From Megaustenia siamemsis (Eukaryota; Mollusca; Gastropoda; Stylommatophora; Ariophantidae), in NCBI GenBank assembly GCA_032433765.1, contig JAVIAB010000139.1, positions 40,073,608 to 40,137,607 of the forward strand: DNA of 64,000 nt. Reading direction: 5' to 3'. The notes under the pieces were generated by a model, which did no database searches, was not told the origin of the DNA, and worked only from the letters and a program-made list of their open reading frames with translations. This document shows positions 27,801-42,800 of the stretch, piece after piece. Numbering within the stretch: the stretch's first letter is position 1; every line of letters begins with the position of its first letter. The position numbers were made by a program, and so were the translations under genes.

Positions 27801-30800
27801 TAGAAGTTTAATGTTTAAAATTTTGTCTTGTCAATGGCGTATAACCTAAGAAAGTAAGAAATAAAGAACTTCGCTACATCTTGTGGCAACTAGGGAGTAT
27901 GGAGTTAGTGCCCATATTTTTTTTTTACCATCTGCACATAAAATCTATAAATAAATACACATTCATATTTGATAACTTTATCTGATTATAGCATATAACC
28001 TGATAAAGTTATCAAATATAAAGTTTATTTCCAAAAGGATAGGGAAAAAATTATGCTTGTGAAAATACATACTCATCTATGATCGTCACTCATGCAGGCT
28101 GGAGTTCCAGATATTCCATTGAAGACTGGTGTCTGAGGTTTTCACATACACCATATTTTGTAGTACAAAGAGGAAGACCAAAATAGTCTTGGGGAAGACA
28201 GATGGAAGCAGAGATGAAGATGATGAAGACATGAAATGATCTTAAAAGAATTGCAAGAAACAGGATGGCTTGGAAAGTGTTTGTTGAAGACCTCTGCTCC
28301 ACAGGGAGTTGAAAGGAAGAAGAAGATATTTAGTATATAGTACCAGGCTATGGTAACCTGGCCATTTATGAACAATTGCTAATATACTACCTCTACATTG
28401 TATTTGAAATTGTCTTACTTCTACTTTGTATTGTAGTGTTTTTGGATATTTTGCATCTTCATAACTGATCAGATTTTTTTGTGGTCATTTTCTTCATTCT
28501 TTGATCAAGTGTATTCTCGTTCTTTGATCGGGTGTATTTTCATTTCCTTGTACATAGCAGCATTAGGTTATTCACTGAAACATTATGCTGTGGAAGTTGT
28601 GACATATTCACATGGGTGTTAGAGCAGTTCATTGAATTCATTTTTCTTGGATGGTTTCAATGCATATATGGCTAATAGTACATAATTCATCAGCACCAGT
28701 TTGCTTGAAGAAATAGAATATTATAAACAACAAATAAATAAATAATAAAACAAAGTTAAACTGGTTCAGGAATCAACAAGAATATAGTGCCTAGAGATAA
28801 AGACTAAGAAACATTAGAAGAGAATTAGAAACATAAAGGAAGGATATTAATAACTAAGAAGAATAGTAATAATAAATGTACAATAATAGTATAACACAGG
28901 AGATGAAGCACTGAAATATGATGCAGAATGGCCCAGGCAAAGACATCATCTCCCAAATGAGAAACATTTTTGGCAACAAATCTCTTCCAATAGAAATAAT
29001 AAAGAAGGTTCTTTGGCATAGTTAGAGATATGTGAAAACATAGATGAAGAAGATAAGGAAGACATTAATGATGTTAATAAGTTACCAAACAAGACAGTTT
29101 TAAAAATGTTTATTGAAGCATATGCTCGACAAGGAGCATAATTTGGTTTAGAAGAAAGAAAAAGAGCAAAATATAGATCAGTTCTGTTGTACAGAGTGTT
29201 TATGGACAATTAATGAATGAGCAAAAAAGCATTATAGGCTACAGAAATGTGGTTCTGCTAAAGAATGTTAAAACTACCATGAAGTCTGAAATAAGGTAAT
29301 GAAAACATCTTAGATGAAAACATGCACAAAGATAATTTTTGAAGTGCGTTGAAACAAAATAGCGGTCTAACTTCTTTGGAGACAAGTAATAATAAATGAA
29401 TATTTTTATAGAGGGAAACTTCTGAGGCGATAATTCAGCGAATCATAGATCTCTTACTCCTACGATTCTCGAACTTCTTTGTTTGAGAAGAGGTAAACTT
29501 TATAACAAGAGAAAAAATAGAATAGCAACGGAAAATGCTAAACAGTTTAACAGTCTAGTTTAGGAAGACATTAGTAGTAGAACTAATCAGAAACTTCAGA
29601 ATAAGTGGAGAGATATTTTTGTCTACTACATTCATAGGTATGGCACCTGATAATGGTCGTCTGAAGTACAAAGAGGACATGGAAGATTAGAAAGATTAGC
29701 TCAAAAAGTAACCAAGGGGGAACAAATGTTTGTTCATGAAAAAAATACTTAATCAAGTCTAGTGATAGGAGACAGAAACTAATTAAAATAAATTGAGAAG
29801 CTAATATTTTACTAAGCTGAGAATTATTAAAGGAACAAACTTTATAAATGAAATAAAAGAAAAAGTATCTCTAACAATTCTTGATTAATCTGAGCTTGAA
29901 ATTGCTCGTGATATGAAAGTCACAAATAACACCACATAAACCTGAAGAATGAACAGAATTTATTTATGCCAGAATTGCTGATAATTGTAATTTTCAGTCA
30001 TTGAAAGTTTGATCCAAATATTTAATTCTACAAATATATAATTACATGAATTCCTTACCTATCCTTTGAGAAATGTTTACATCTATTTACTTGATTAGTT
30101 TAGTTGGACATTACAGTTCAGTAAGGAAGGACCAGAGGAAACATAAGTTACCTGCAAATAAAGACAATAATTTGCAGTTTAGAGCAATGTGGTCCACACC
30201 CACCTCCCTGGAAGAGAAACTATATGGGGCAATTGAATCACTTAAACCGACAGCTGACTTCATGAGAGAGACTGGAATCCTACTCTGATCGAGTCTTGAT
30301 CGCGAGAGAGAGAGAGAGATTTGCAGTTTCTATCAAACAATACAATGGGCACAAGTTAGAAATGTTATTTATAGAACCACATTTCTTTTGCCTACAATAA
30401 TCTGTTTGTTCTTTAACTATCTATTATACACTTGTGTAAAGTATGGTCTACAATTCTATATTATGCTTTCTCTTCTATTTTTCACCTCTTCATCTCTCTG
30501 TGGAGCATAGATTTTCAACAGACATTTTCCAAATTAATTTAATTAAAAGCTGTATTGTTGACAAGCCTCTACATAAAATTGGTTTACAAAGATTAGAACA
30601 AAACTGTCAAATAACTGGGAAGCTTATAATACACTGAAAGGAACATATTACTAATTAATATTTATCAATAATTAATTGAAATGAAAAAAAACAATTTATA
30701 ACAATTTCAGTATTATATCTGGTGAAATCAGCACTTAGGTTTTTTTTTCACATCCTGAAAAATAATATTGCTGGTGTTCTTGAATTATGTGCGAGGTTTA

Positions 30801-33800
30801 ACTAAATGTTTGAACATTGACCTGTTTTGTTGCCATTTCTGGTATTTATTTTCTTATTTTAAAAATATTTATATTTTTTAGGATTTTTATATTTTATAAC
30901 TAAATTTGTGTGCACATCAGTGTTGTAAAGGTTCTGGTATTTATGTCAGAGTTATATTTTTAGCTTGTGTATTTTGTAGAAAATAACTAAATGTGGGTAT
31001 TTGATGCTGTCATTGGTGCTATGCTTATTAACTCACTGATTTTGATAGTTTTTTTGTTTTTTGTTTGTTTTAAATAATCATTTGTTGTCCCATTTCAGAG
31101 TGGGTTATAGTTGGTTATTCTTTATACCACCTCATAATTATTAGTGTGCAACCCAGGTATCAAATATTTCAAATAATTATGTTAGGATATATTATCATAG
31201 CGTAGCAGCAATAATCACACATTAAGACGCATAGATTATCGACAAAAGCCAGTAATAATTCAGTGCGTCGGTGTGTAATAGGTTACAGCTATAGACTGAA
31301 GAATACTTTTAAATAAGTTTTTATATAAATAAAAAAAACAAAAACAAATAAAATCCCAGACATGGCCTCAAGAGAAATGCATAGAAAATAAACTATAGAG
31401 CTGCCAAAGTGACCCACTAATGAAGGCAATTCAGGTTGTGTAACCTTTTGAGTGTAGGAAAAATAAACACAGAAGAAGAAATGCAGAGGAGTTGATTGCC
31501 AACAAGATAAGTGTCCACCACATATGATAAATTGTTTGGCTTTTTGCAAAGTCTGTGCAAACAATAATTATTTTCTTTTAATTTTAGTGTTAATATAAAG
31601 TATTATTAGCATGAAATAATTTCCTACAATGCCATAAAGAAATGTAATTGAAGCTCAGTTTACAAGACAGCTTATGACACATCAGCTATAAAAATGCTGA
31701 ATATTTATTTGACACCTGAATGTTTTTTGCTCTCATCACAGCATTTTGATTCAGCCCATCATGGAGCCAAACCATGTCTGTAAACAAGTTCTTTTAATAG
31801 CATGAATCATAATCCTTTACAGAGAAACTGTTGATAGAGTGGATGTGCTTTGTTAATTTACTGAACCTTTTCCTAAATATCTATTCAGATTCATGTAAGA
31901 ACACCTGAAATAATCTTTGTAGTATTCTTTTTTGTTTCAGATATATAATTATCAAGTTGCACTTTTCCATTTTCTTCTTGTATATGCACACATTGTACAT
32001 ATTTTGTACCTTATTTTTAATTCTATGGACTAAACAAATAAATTAAATGTTACCCAATTTCATTCTTTATGAAAAATATTTTTTCCAGTTTCTTTCTTGT
32101 ATATAAATTGAACTTTCACACAAGCTAATTTAATAACATTAGTATAGAAATTATAATTCCTATAAATTCTTTATAATTTGTTTCTGATATATAGAAAATA
32201 TTCAAAACCCATTATGTAATTATTAATTTTTGTAATTCTAGTAATCCTTGGCACTAATCAATTGGGTAGGAAATTTGTACCATTTCCATATAAAATTTAT
32301 TTGAGTATATTTAAGTTTACTTCATCATCATTATTGGTCTGTTTAGTTAAAATATGTGCTTCTAACTCAAGAATTTGCCTTTCCAGGCCTGGGGTATTTT
32401 CTCGTGAAGACCGCATCAACAAATGTTGTGAGGTCCTGGCACAAGATCTGCTGAATCTGAATGCCTCAAAGGAAAATGAGATTCAGGACCATATCAACTG
32501 TGCTATTGGCAACTTTATTGCCAATGTTCGGTGGCGCTTTCTCAATTCAGAAGGTCCCTTGATACAGCAAGTCACTGAAGATGAACCTCTTATGTTTGGG
32601 TATATACCTTTTGCAGTTTATTTTTAGAAACACAGTCTGCTCATTATGCAGATTTGAATGATTTAGTCATAAGAGATTGATTTTTGAATTGAAAAAGTTA
32701 CAACATAATATTCTTGAATAGCAGCGTGAAATATTTCATTCTCATAATTATTGTATTATTGTTGGTAGTTAGGTACTTAACTGAGCATTGAAAGAAAGAT
32801 CATGGCAATAGATAACTTTGGTGTGGAATCACTGATAAATAGATCGTAAGAATATGTCTGGAATTCCTCCAAATGATGGTTATGAATCAATTTGAAACTG
32901 ATTTAATGTTGACAAGATACGAGGAATGAATTGACCGATTGCTGCTTACACGTGACCATGAAACCAAAATAAAAAAGTGGTAGTCACTGGTTCTGAGGCA
33001 ACAGGAATATTGATTGGCTGGTTATTGATCAAGCAGCTCCTGATCAAGTAGCTCCTGCCTTCCAGCTAGGAATTAAAAATACAGGAATTTTGAGCCAAAT
33101 ATATGTATTTGTTATACACTTGTGCTTACATGAATTTATATTGTATGTATATAGTAGATGTCATTAATTGAAAAGTACATAAAAGTAAACAAACCAATAT
33201 ATGTCTGTTTCATAAACTACACCAAAGCTTTTGATAGAATACACCATAAACAACTTATAGACTGCCTAAAAGGTGTACATCTAGATGATTTAAAAAAAAA
33301 ATTTTTTTTACCTTCGCCAGCTTTGACCCCTGACGGAGTCCCTAGAGACTAGGACTGAATTTTGCATGTTAATCCATTTTACTCTGGCAACTGTGTGCAC
33401 AGGGGTCACTCCGTCTTCGGAGGTACTCATATTTTTTCCGTCGATGAGTAATTGACGTTTCAAGCCGGACCTCACTGCTGAGACCAGGGGCGGTTGCCGC
33501 AGAGAGAAATCATAAATAAAAATCCCAACTGGCACAGCTGGGATTTGAACCCACAACCTCTCTGTCTCAAGGACGGTATCTTGCCTGGAGACCAACCAGT
33601 CCCCCTAATGGAAAGATAATCAATAACCTATGATATGCTGATGATACTGTATTACTAGCAGAAAATCTTAAAGATCTACAACAATTACTTAATGAAATAA
33701 ACAAGATAAGCAAAAAATATGGACAATAAGATATGAATATCAAAAAGACTAAAACTATGATCATAAGGAAAGATAATGCTCAAAACCAACAAATGGATAT

Positions 33801-36800
33801 TAAAGTTGAAGGAATAGACCTGGAGACAGTTCAGAGCTACAACTACCTTGGACATACTATAACCAGTGATGGAAAATGTAAAACTGAAATAAACAAAAGA
33901 ATAGGAATGGCAAAAAGTCATTTTAATGCCATGAAAAGTTTACTAACATCAAAACAAATAAAACCAAGGCTAAAACTAAGAATAGCAAAATGTTATATCT
34001 TCTCAATATTCCTGTGTGATGCAGAAACATGGACATTAGACAAGAAAACAGAACAGAAAATGGAATCCTTTGAAATGTTGATTTATAGAAGAATAGGTAG
34101 AATTAGATGGAAATAAAAGAGAACAAATGATGACGTTTTAAAAGAAATAAAAGTGAAAAGAGAACTACTAAACACAATTAGAACAAGACAAATTAAATTT
34201 TTAGGTTATATTAATAGATACAACAGCCTACTAAAAGTAATATTGGAAGGGAAAATACAGGGTAATAGAGGCAGAGGCAGACCAAGACTAACATAGATGA
34301 GTAACATCAAAAGATAGACAAGTCAGCCTATGACAACCTGCACCATCAAAGCAAGAGAGAGCAGAATGGTGCCCTATGGTAGTCAACCTTCAATGTGGAG
34401 ATGGCACTCGATGATGATGAGTAGATGAACTACAGAAAATAAGCATGCATCCATATCTGCTGAAATGGACTGTCAAGAATGTAATGAAATTTGTTTAGCT
34501 AAGCAATAACTAGTAAAGAGCAAATAGCAGAGGCATAATGAGAAGTTTCTGGTATTGCAGGTACTTTATTATCCCAAAGAGCCATGAGGGATCTGTTGAA
34601 AAAGAGGAGAAAATGTCTTTTGAAGATGGAGCTCACATAATGGCTGTCAATGGATGGGTCATGGGAGATGACCCATTAAGAAACTTTGCAGAGCCTGGTT
34701 TGTATTTATTATTTATTTTTATAATTTTAGATTATATTTGTAATTAAATATTACTACAGTAGAAAAATATAGCTTAATATCTCCTTTGCCCCCTTTATTT
34801 TTGTATAACGTTACGATCTTGGCATCTTTCATGTTCTGAGGTATATCTCCACTTCTCCAGTATTTTGGGACTAACTGGTCAAGGAGTGGGCTTACCGGTC
34901 CGTCTTTAGAATGAAGACTTGAATAATGTTTGATCCATCTTTCCAGCTGTTTAGTTTTGTCACTGATAGGCTCACCGTTTACGTCTTTTAAGGGAGCAAT
35001 TTTTGAGATGTCTGGGCCTAGAGCAATCCTAATGTTGTTATACATTGTTAGTGAATCACCAAGCTCAGCAGCTTTCTGGATCGTAGAGCACAGATTTGAC
35101 CAGTACTCATTCACACATCTCCTTGTTTCTCATTGTACTTCCACTCTTGCTTGTTTGAATTTGTCTTTTGTGTTCTGGCAATACTAATTCTTTAAGGTTA
35201 GGTCCTTGTTCTTCTTTAAAAGTGGCATGAGTTTCATCCGAGTTATCTAGAACTCAATCCTTGGTGGAGTATTTATCTTTACCAAAAGAAGAGATTGCAC
35301 AGTCAAGGATGTGTGATTTTAGCTGGTTCCATGAATCATTTATATTGCCTAGGTCTTCTGCTTTTTCCATGCATTTCTGGAAGGTATTCTTGAACAGGAC
35401 TTGGTTGTTGGGTAAGTTTGTTATAGTGATATTAATCTTCGGCCTGGATGGTTCTCTAGATTTGTATATCCTTTTGGTGGTTGTCTTCACTTTATTTATG
35501 ACAAGTGCATGGTCTGTGTCACAGTCTGCGATATGGTATGCTCTGGTTATTCTAACATTATTTAAGTGTTGTCTACGAACTATGATAAAGTCCAACTGAT
35601 GCCAATGCTCGGACCTTGGGTGATGCCATGTTGCTTTTTGTCAGTTCTTAACGCTGAAAAAGGTGTTAGTAATACACAAGTTGCTATGGGAACAAAATTC
35701 TAGAAGTTTTTGACCATTATCATTCGTTTTGTCAGTACCATGATGACCTAAGCATGATGACCATGAATGATGGTCAGATCCAATGCGTGCATTTAGATCG
35801 CCCAGCACATAAAGTTGTTCTACTTTAGGGATTGAATCCAAGGTAACTTGGAGCATCTCGTAAAATTGATCTTTATCTTCTGTGGTTGCTGCCATTGTTG
35901 ATGTATAGGCGCTGATAATGTTGATTAGTCCATCTTTTGAATGGATTCCTAGTGTTATTATGCGTTCTGATGTACCATTTGGGGTGTTTATATAATGCAT
36001 GAGTTTATTATTCACAGCAAAACACACTTCATGGTTTTAGCCCTTGCCAGAAAAAGGTATAATTTTTTTCCCTGACTGAACAACAATCCGCAAGCCTTGT
36101 TTCCTGAAAGGCTGCAATATCAACATGCAGTCTCTGCAGCTCCATGTTGATGAAGGTTGTTTTCCTTGTTTTCTGCATTTGTGAGGTCAGTGTTATTAAA
36201 TCCAGGACACATGGTCCTAACGTTCCATGTGGCGAGTATGAGAGATGTTTTCTTTCTGCTGTGCCCTAACGAGGATGGAACTGATAATTCTGTTTGCTAT
36301 GCCTGGGCCAATATTATGGAAATAGTGCTTTACCCAAAACACACTACTCCCTTCTCTGCTCCTCTTTGTTTTCAGAAGGAAGGACACGGTCTTTAAGTTC
36401 GGAACCAAAGTTGAGTTGCAAGAGATGCCAGAAGATGAATAATACATCACCGACTGCCTTAGGGTCCATCCCTCGGGATTTTCTGTTTGGGTTACTCCAG
36501 TAGTCTTCGGATTCTCCTGAGTCTTCTCACAAGACAGTGAACGAACTGGACGAGAAAGCTGCTGTTGGAAATAGACATTCGTTTGTGCAACAGTGAAGAC
36601 AATGACCTAACACCGATAGGTCTTTCCTGAATGAAAAGGTGGTTAAGATGATGTCTGTATGTGGACAGTGTTTTCCGTTACAGCATGTGTTGTTTTGTAA
36701 TATGTCGATTACATGCGGTGTGCTGCTGGGATTTAATGTTCTGTTAATCCCTGTTGTGGTTGTTTAACTTCTGACAGGTTAGTGGACTGTGAAATTCTCG

Positions 36801-39800
36801 TTGTTAAGTGGATAATTGTCTTCTTTTCAATCGGGATAGACTTATCGGTGATAGGTCCAATATAGGTACATTAACCTTGATTTGGTTTATCAGCTTAAGA
36901 ATCCAATGAGCACATATAGGTTTACTGGAAGAGCATTGATGCCAATTCTTAATCATATTTCATTCTGTCAATCACTGGATATAAAAATATGATTTCATAT
37001 GCTAAAGAACACTGAAATATGCTTTTGAAGGTAATTAGAGGCCTTTTTAAAATCTTTATTCTAACAAAGGAAGTAATGTGTACCTTAGACGAGAGCTGGT
37101 AGCCTGGGGCGACAGTGTCAAACTCAACTACGGCAAATCTCCAAAGGACTGTCCCTATCTTTGGCAGCGGATGGAAGAGTACACTAGACTCTCTGCCAAA
37201 ATTTTTCAGGGCCTCAGACTTGATAACTGCCATAGCACTCCCATCCATGTGGCTGAGGTATATATCTAAATATTTTTGTTTTCACTATCACAATTGTTTT
37301 GCTGTTCATTGATATTTCATTTTAGTGCAGTTATCTCTACTATATTATTATCTCTTATAATTTCAGAAGAGATAAAAAAAAAGTGATTGACTCTTTCTGT
37401 ATATAAACTTTTTATCAATGCAATGGAAGAGATGTCGGAGACAAAATTTGTCATGGTTTAAGAATTGATCTACATATTTATATTTATCTAACATATAACA
37501 AATTATATTTGAATTTTTAGATAATTGAACAAGGTATTAGAATTCACCAATACCAAGATGAAACAAAACATGTAAAAAGAATATGGTTTGATGATGGTTC
37601 ACACTAATCAAATTGAGAGTGATGCACTAGGTGACGAAGTGTACACGGGTGAAATCAGCATGGCGCACAGTGCGTTGAAATGTACGGAAAGAGTTAAATA
37701 TGTGTATGGTGGAAATTAATTTAATATAAATGAATGAAAAAATATATACACAAAAATAAACAAGAATGGAATATTTAAAACAAATAAAAACAATTTTACA
37801 GTTATTAAGGAAGACATTATGAAACTGAATATACATGTAAAATGACTGAGATAAGATTTCTGCCTCAGGGCATAAAGGTCCTAGGTTCAAATCTCGCTAC
37901 AGGAAATGAACATTTTTCTTTAAGAATTACATTTTTCTTGGCTTAATTCTTTCAGGACCTAAGGATTTTAACAATGCAATGAAAGAGATTTCAGAGACAC
38001 AATTTTTCTTGGCTTAATTCTTTCAGGACCTAAGGATTTTAACAATGCAATGAAAGAGATTTCAGAGACACAATTTTTCTTGGCTTAATTCTTTCAGGAC
38101 CTAAGGATTTTAACAATGCAATGAAAGAGATTTCAGAGACACAATTTTTCTTGGCTTAATTCTTTCAGGACCTAAGGATTTTAACAATGCAATGAAAGAG
38201 ATTTCAGAGACACAATTTTTCTTGGCTTAATTCTTTCAGGACCTAAGGATTTTAACAATGCAATGAAAGAGATTTCAGAGACACAATTTTTCTTGGCTTA
38301 ATTCTTTCAGGACCTAAGGATTTTAACAATGCAATGAAAGAGATTTCAGAGACACAATTTTTCTTGGCTTAATTCTTTCAGGACCTAAGGATTTTAACAA
38401 TGCAATGAAAGAGATTTCAGAGACACAATTTTTCTTGGCTTAATTCTTTCAGGACCTAAGGATTTTAACAATGCAATGAAAGAGATTTCAGAGACACAAT
38501 TTTTCTTGGCTTAATTCTTTCAGGACCTAAGGATTTTAACAATGCAATGAAAGAGATTTCAGAGACATGATTTTTCTTGGACCTTATTGTTTTAAATATC
38601 AACCTACATGCTTTATCTTTATCTAACACATAACATATTGTATGAATTTTAAGATAATTGAACAAGGAATTAGATTTCACTAATAAAAACATAATACTAG
38701 ATATGTAGAAAGAAAAATGAGGGATGAATGACAAGAAAAAAAATGAAAGTGTAAAATTTTGGAAAAAAATTTAGACCATAATTGCCAACTTAGTAAAAAA
38801 AAGTAAAGAGCCCCCGTCACACCAAGTGGACGATAGGAAATATGGTGTTAGTGACCATAAATTTTACAGACCTTCAGCAAAAGATTTTTGGGGTAATGTG
38901 GTCGGTATTACGCCTGTGCCGCTTTACTTTCCCAGAAAAAAATCCGGAACCCATTTAAGGCTGGGTGAACCGGAAGCCGTTGGTTGAGTTCGATCCCTAC
39001 CCCTTGTCCATTGTAGTCCAGTTCACTAACCACTGAGCTATCGCGGCAATTGCCAACTTACCATCATAAATATTCGATCAAAGTTATCTAAAATTAATTA
39101 TTTTGGAAAGGAAAAAAAAACCCCCAAAAAAACACTAAGCAATATGTCTTCAAACAACCTTGAAAGTTTTGTTAATGTAGCATAAAAATAACTTATTATT
39201 AAAGTATTAAAGTACTAGCTAAATGATAGTAGCATTTTTGGTTACTGTCTTTCTTTCCTTCCTCATTTTCCTTTCAGCAATGAAGAGAGATGTGGTTTGC
39301 TGTATCTTGCTCTTCCATTGGCCCCTTCTGCTATTATAACTCTGAGTGTTTCTAGTATTCCATTTATCCACCTTTTTCTTGGTCAGTCACTTGGGCTGGT
39401 GTTCTCTTATTGTTTTTTTGTTTTATCACGTCTGAACTAGATCTGGTGTAGTTTTGTTTTCAATAGCTTGTTTTGTTCCTAGTCTTATTCGTAACTCTCA
39501 TTTCTGATCTTATCTCTCAGGTTATTTCCTGTCATGCATCTGACAAACTTAATTTTTTCTGGTGGTTATTTTTCTAAAAGTTCTTTTAGCACAACGTTGG
39601 GGTAAAAATAGTATTATAAATAGCTTGCTTCACTTTTAACATTACTTCTTTGACAGTAATGATGAAATCTGTCCAATAATTTTCAAGCTTTGTCACATCT
39701 TGTCTATTTCTATTGCTTGCATGTTGTTATATATCAAGCTGCTGCTTAAAGTATTTGAACTCCGTGATGTTTTAGGATATTGCCATCTATCGTTATGTTG

Positions 39801-42800
39801 GTGTGCCATCTTTCTTTTGCAGTAAAAATCTCTGGCGCTTGTGTAAACTGGAAGCCATCTACTGGATTTAAATTCAACATCTTGACTATGGTAGTTTAAA
39901 TTTGGGACAATTTAAGGTTAAGAAAAACCGTATATGTTGACTGTCCTTGAGATGTCCAATAAAAATGATTTATAAATATAAAAATATAAATGTTTTTGTT
40001 GTTCAACTCTCTGTGTTTTATTTCAGTACATGTTAGATGTTGCCCGTAAAGTGAGACCAGATCTCTATGTTATTGCTGAACTGTTCACTGGAAGTGAATA
40101 TTTGGATAATCTTTTCATGAACAGACTTGGAATCAATTCGCTCATAAGAGGTATGAGTCCACATAATATAACACCAAATGAGGCTAAATAAGGTAGAGGT
40201 TAAAAAATATAAGACATGAGATAGAAGTTCCTAAAATAAAAGGCTAAATGAGGTAGAAGTTAAAAAATATGAGACATTATGAGGTAGAAGTTAAAAAAAT
40301 ATAAGACATGAGGTAGAAGTTCATAAAGTAAAAATCTAATTGAGGTAGAAGTCACAGAATATAAGACATTTGAGGTAGAAATTCACAAAATATGACATGA
40401 GGTAGAAGTTAAAAAATATGAGACATTATGAGGTAGAAGTTAAAAAAATATAAGACATGAGATAGAAATTCACAAAATATAAGGCTAAATGAGGCAGAAG
40501 TTCACAAAATATAAGGCTAAATGAGGCAGAAGTTCACAAAATATAATGGCCAAATGAGTAACCTATTTCATATCTCAACTCTTTAACTCTAGACCAATAA
40601 TCCTAATGATTTAAAAGCATTATTTCCCAAATAATATTGTTCTCATTAAGAGCATCATAGCCTGCTGCAACATTTTTTTTCATTAATTTGATGTCTTTTT
40701 GGCAATTTTGATTAGGAATAAAATTCACGTGTCATGTTGTCATATTATATAGTTGCATAATTCCAAATCACCAAGTTAATTCTGAAGATAAAATTTATGG
40801 CTTAGTTGGGGGTCATTATTGTGTGATGCGTGTAGGAAAAATATATGGCAATGGGAGTGAATTTCAAAAGGGCAGATGATCGCATGGTGGAATCACTAGT
40901 AAAACAGATATGCTGAACATACTTTCGAAGATAAAAAAATTAAGTTAATTTCAGTTTATTGAACAATTCTTACCTAATTTTGACCATGGCAAGCAAAATT
41001 ACTATACAACAGAAAGTTAGACATTTCTGATTTGATTTTTTTGCAGAGGCCATGGTGGCTTGGAATGCACATGAGCAAGGTCGTTTGGTCTACCGATATG
41101 GTGGAGACCCTGTTGGTGCATTCATTCAACCCAGAGTTAGACCATTGGTTTCTTGCGTTGCTCATGCCTTGTTCTATGACCAGACCCATGATAATGAGTC
41201 CCTCATTAAGAAAAGATCAGCTTATGATGTCTGGCCAACAGGTGCTCTGGTAACAATAGCTAATTGTGCTACAGGCAGCAACCGAGGATATGATCAGATG
41301 GTGCCCATTCATGTGAGTTCTTTTTCCTCTAGAACGCTATTTTTCTTCCATTTTGGAATAAAGCAATGAAATAAGTATTTAATTAAAAATAAACAAGAGA
41401 AGTAAAATCGTCACAAAACAAAGTGGAAGATTATGTTACTATCTCTGCCATGATTATTGGGGAGCACAAGCTAGGTGATTTGTGGTCACCATAGCAGGAT
41501 CAGTGGTCCAATGCTGATCAGAACGTCACTTCATCTTCCAGAGTGGCTCCCTAAAAAATTTGTTTTAAAACAGACTGACCATTTATTTGAGAATCATTGT
41601 AACCCTCACAGTGGTGGATCAGATGATACAGAAGACCTAATATAAAAGGGAGAAAGCAGTATAACGGACACCATAGTCAAGGCCATGCGTGGGCGTGAAA
41701 ATTACAAATACTTTCAGACAGCATGGACAGGATATTTACAAAATATTTACAGATGCATGACAGACACAAGGTCAACAAATAATGGATGTGTGGGTGGATA
41801 GACAATGGCAGAGGTCGGAAGTGGCCAGCTTATATAAGGGAGTCTTACAGACTAACGGAAGGCACTACGAAACAGACAATGATGACACCAAATGTGAGAC
41901 ACGCACATAGAGTGAGATGCAGGAAGACACGCAGAGATATGGTGAGAGAGATAAGCCGAGGCATATATGCTGAGAGACTCACTCACTCACTCACTCACTT
42001 TCACACATGCGGAGAGAAAAACTGCCAACTAGTTTAGCTAGACAAGATGTTCGAACAAGATCAATATTAGATCAAGTGAATAGATTAACTGATTTAGTGA
42101 GTCCACATGAGACTTGTGTATGTGTATAGATAGTGAAAAACATAACCTGTGATGTGTTAAATGAATCTTGGAGTGTGTGATTCAGCAGTTATCTAAACCG
42201 CCAAGTGATATTTACAGTAGCCTAGAAGGAATGTCTAGTGTAAATAAATCATGAAATGTGTTAATGTAACTTGTGCCCATTGAACTGTAAATAGTGTATA
42301 AATAAATATTGGTTGGTGTTATTGTTTAAAGGCTGCCTCAAGCCTTTGTCAATTTTCAAGGTTGAGAGGATGAGAAGTGACTTGACAAATGTGTTACAGA
42401 AAGACGAGACAGACTAATAATAACAGTATGATTACGAACGAACAAACACAACGCAAAGAAATTATAAGTGATCAGGTTCAAGGTCAAATCTAAAAAGTAC
42501 TCTATCATAAAGTTTATTCAGCGGAAGCCAAACCCATAAATCACCAAAATCGAGTAAGAAACAAGTATTTACTCTAGTACTGCAGTCACTATAGGGATGG
42601 ATAAACTTCAACTTCTACAGCAGAACCCAGTAAATCAAGATAGTCATTGCATACCACTATAGCATCTTCCAGGATCTTATAACGTCATCACCTCTAGCAT
42701 GATAATGGAGTTTAAGGCTTTTGTGCAGTGGCTTTCCCAATCTTTTTTTCCAGAAAGCAGTAATTGTTTTAAAATCTTCCATAGCTTGTTCAGAAATTGC

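Noticed and set aside
41640..42340. LTR retrotransposon or solo LTR
   Set aside because: Composition and AATAAA signals are suggestive, but no paired ends, target duplication or protein motif could be seen.
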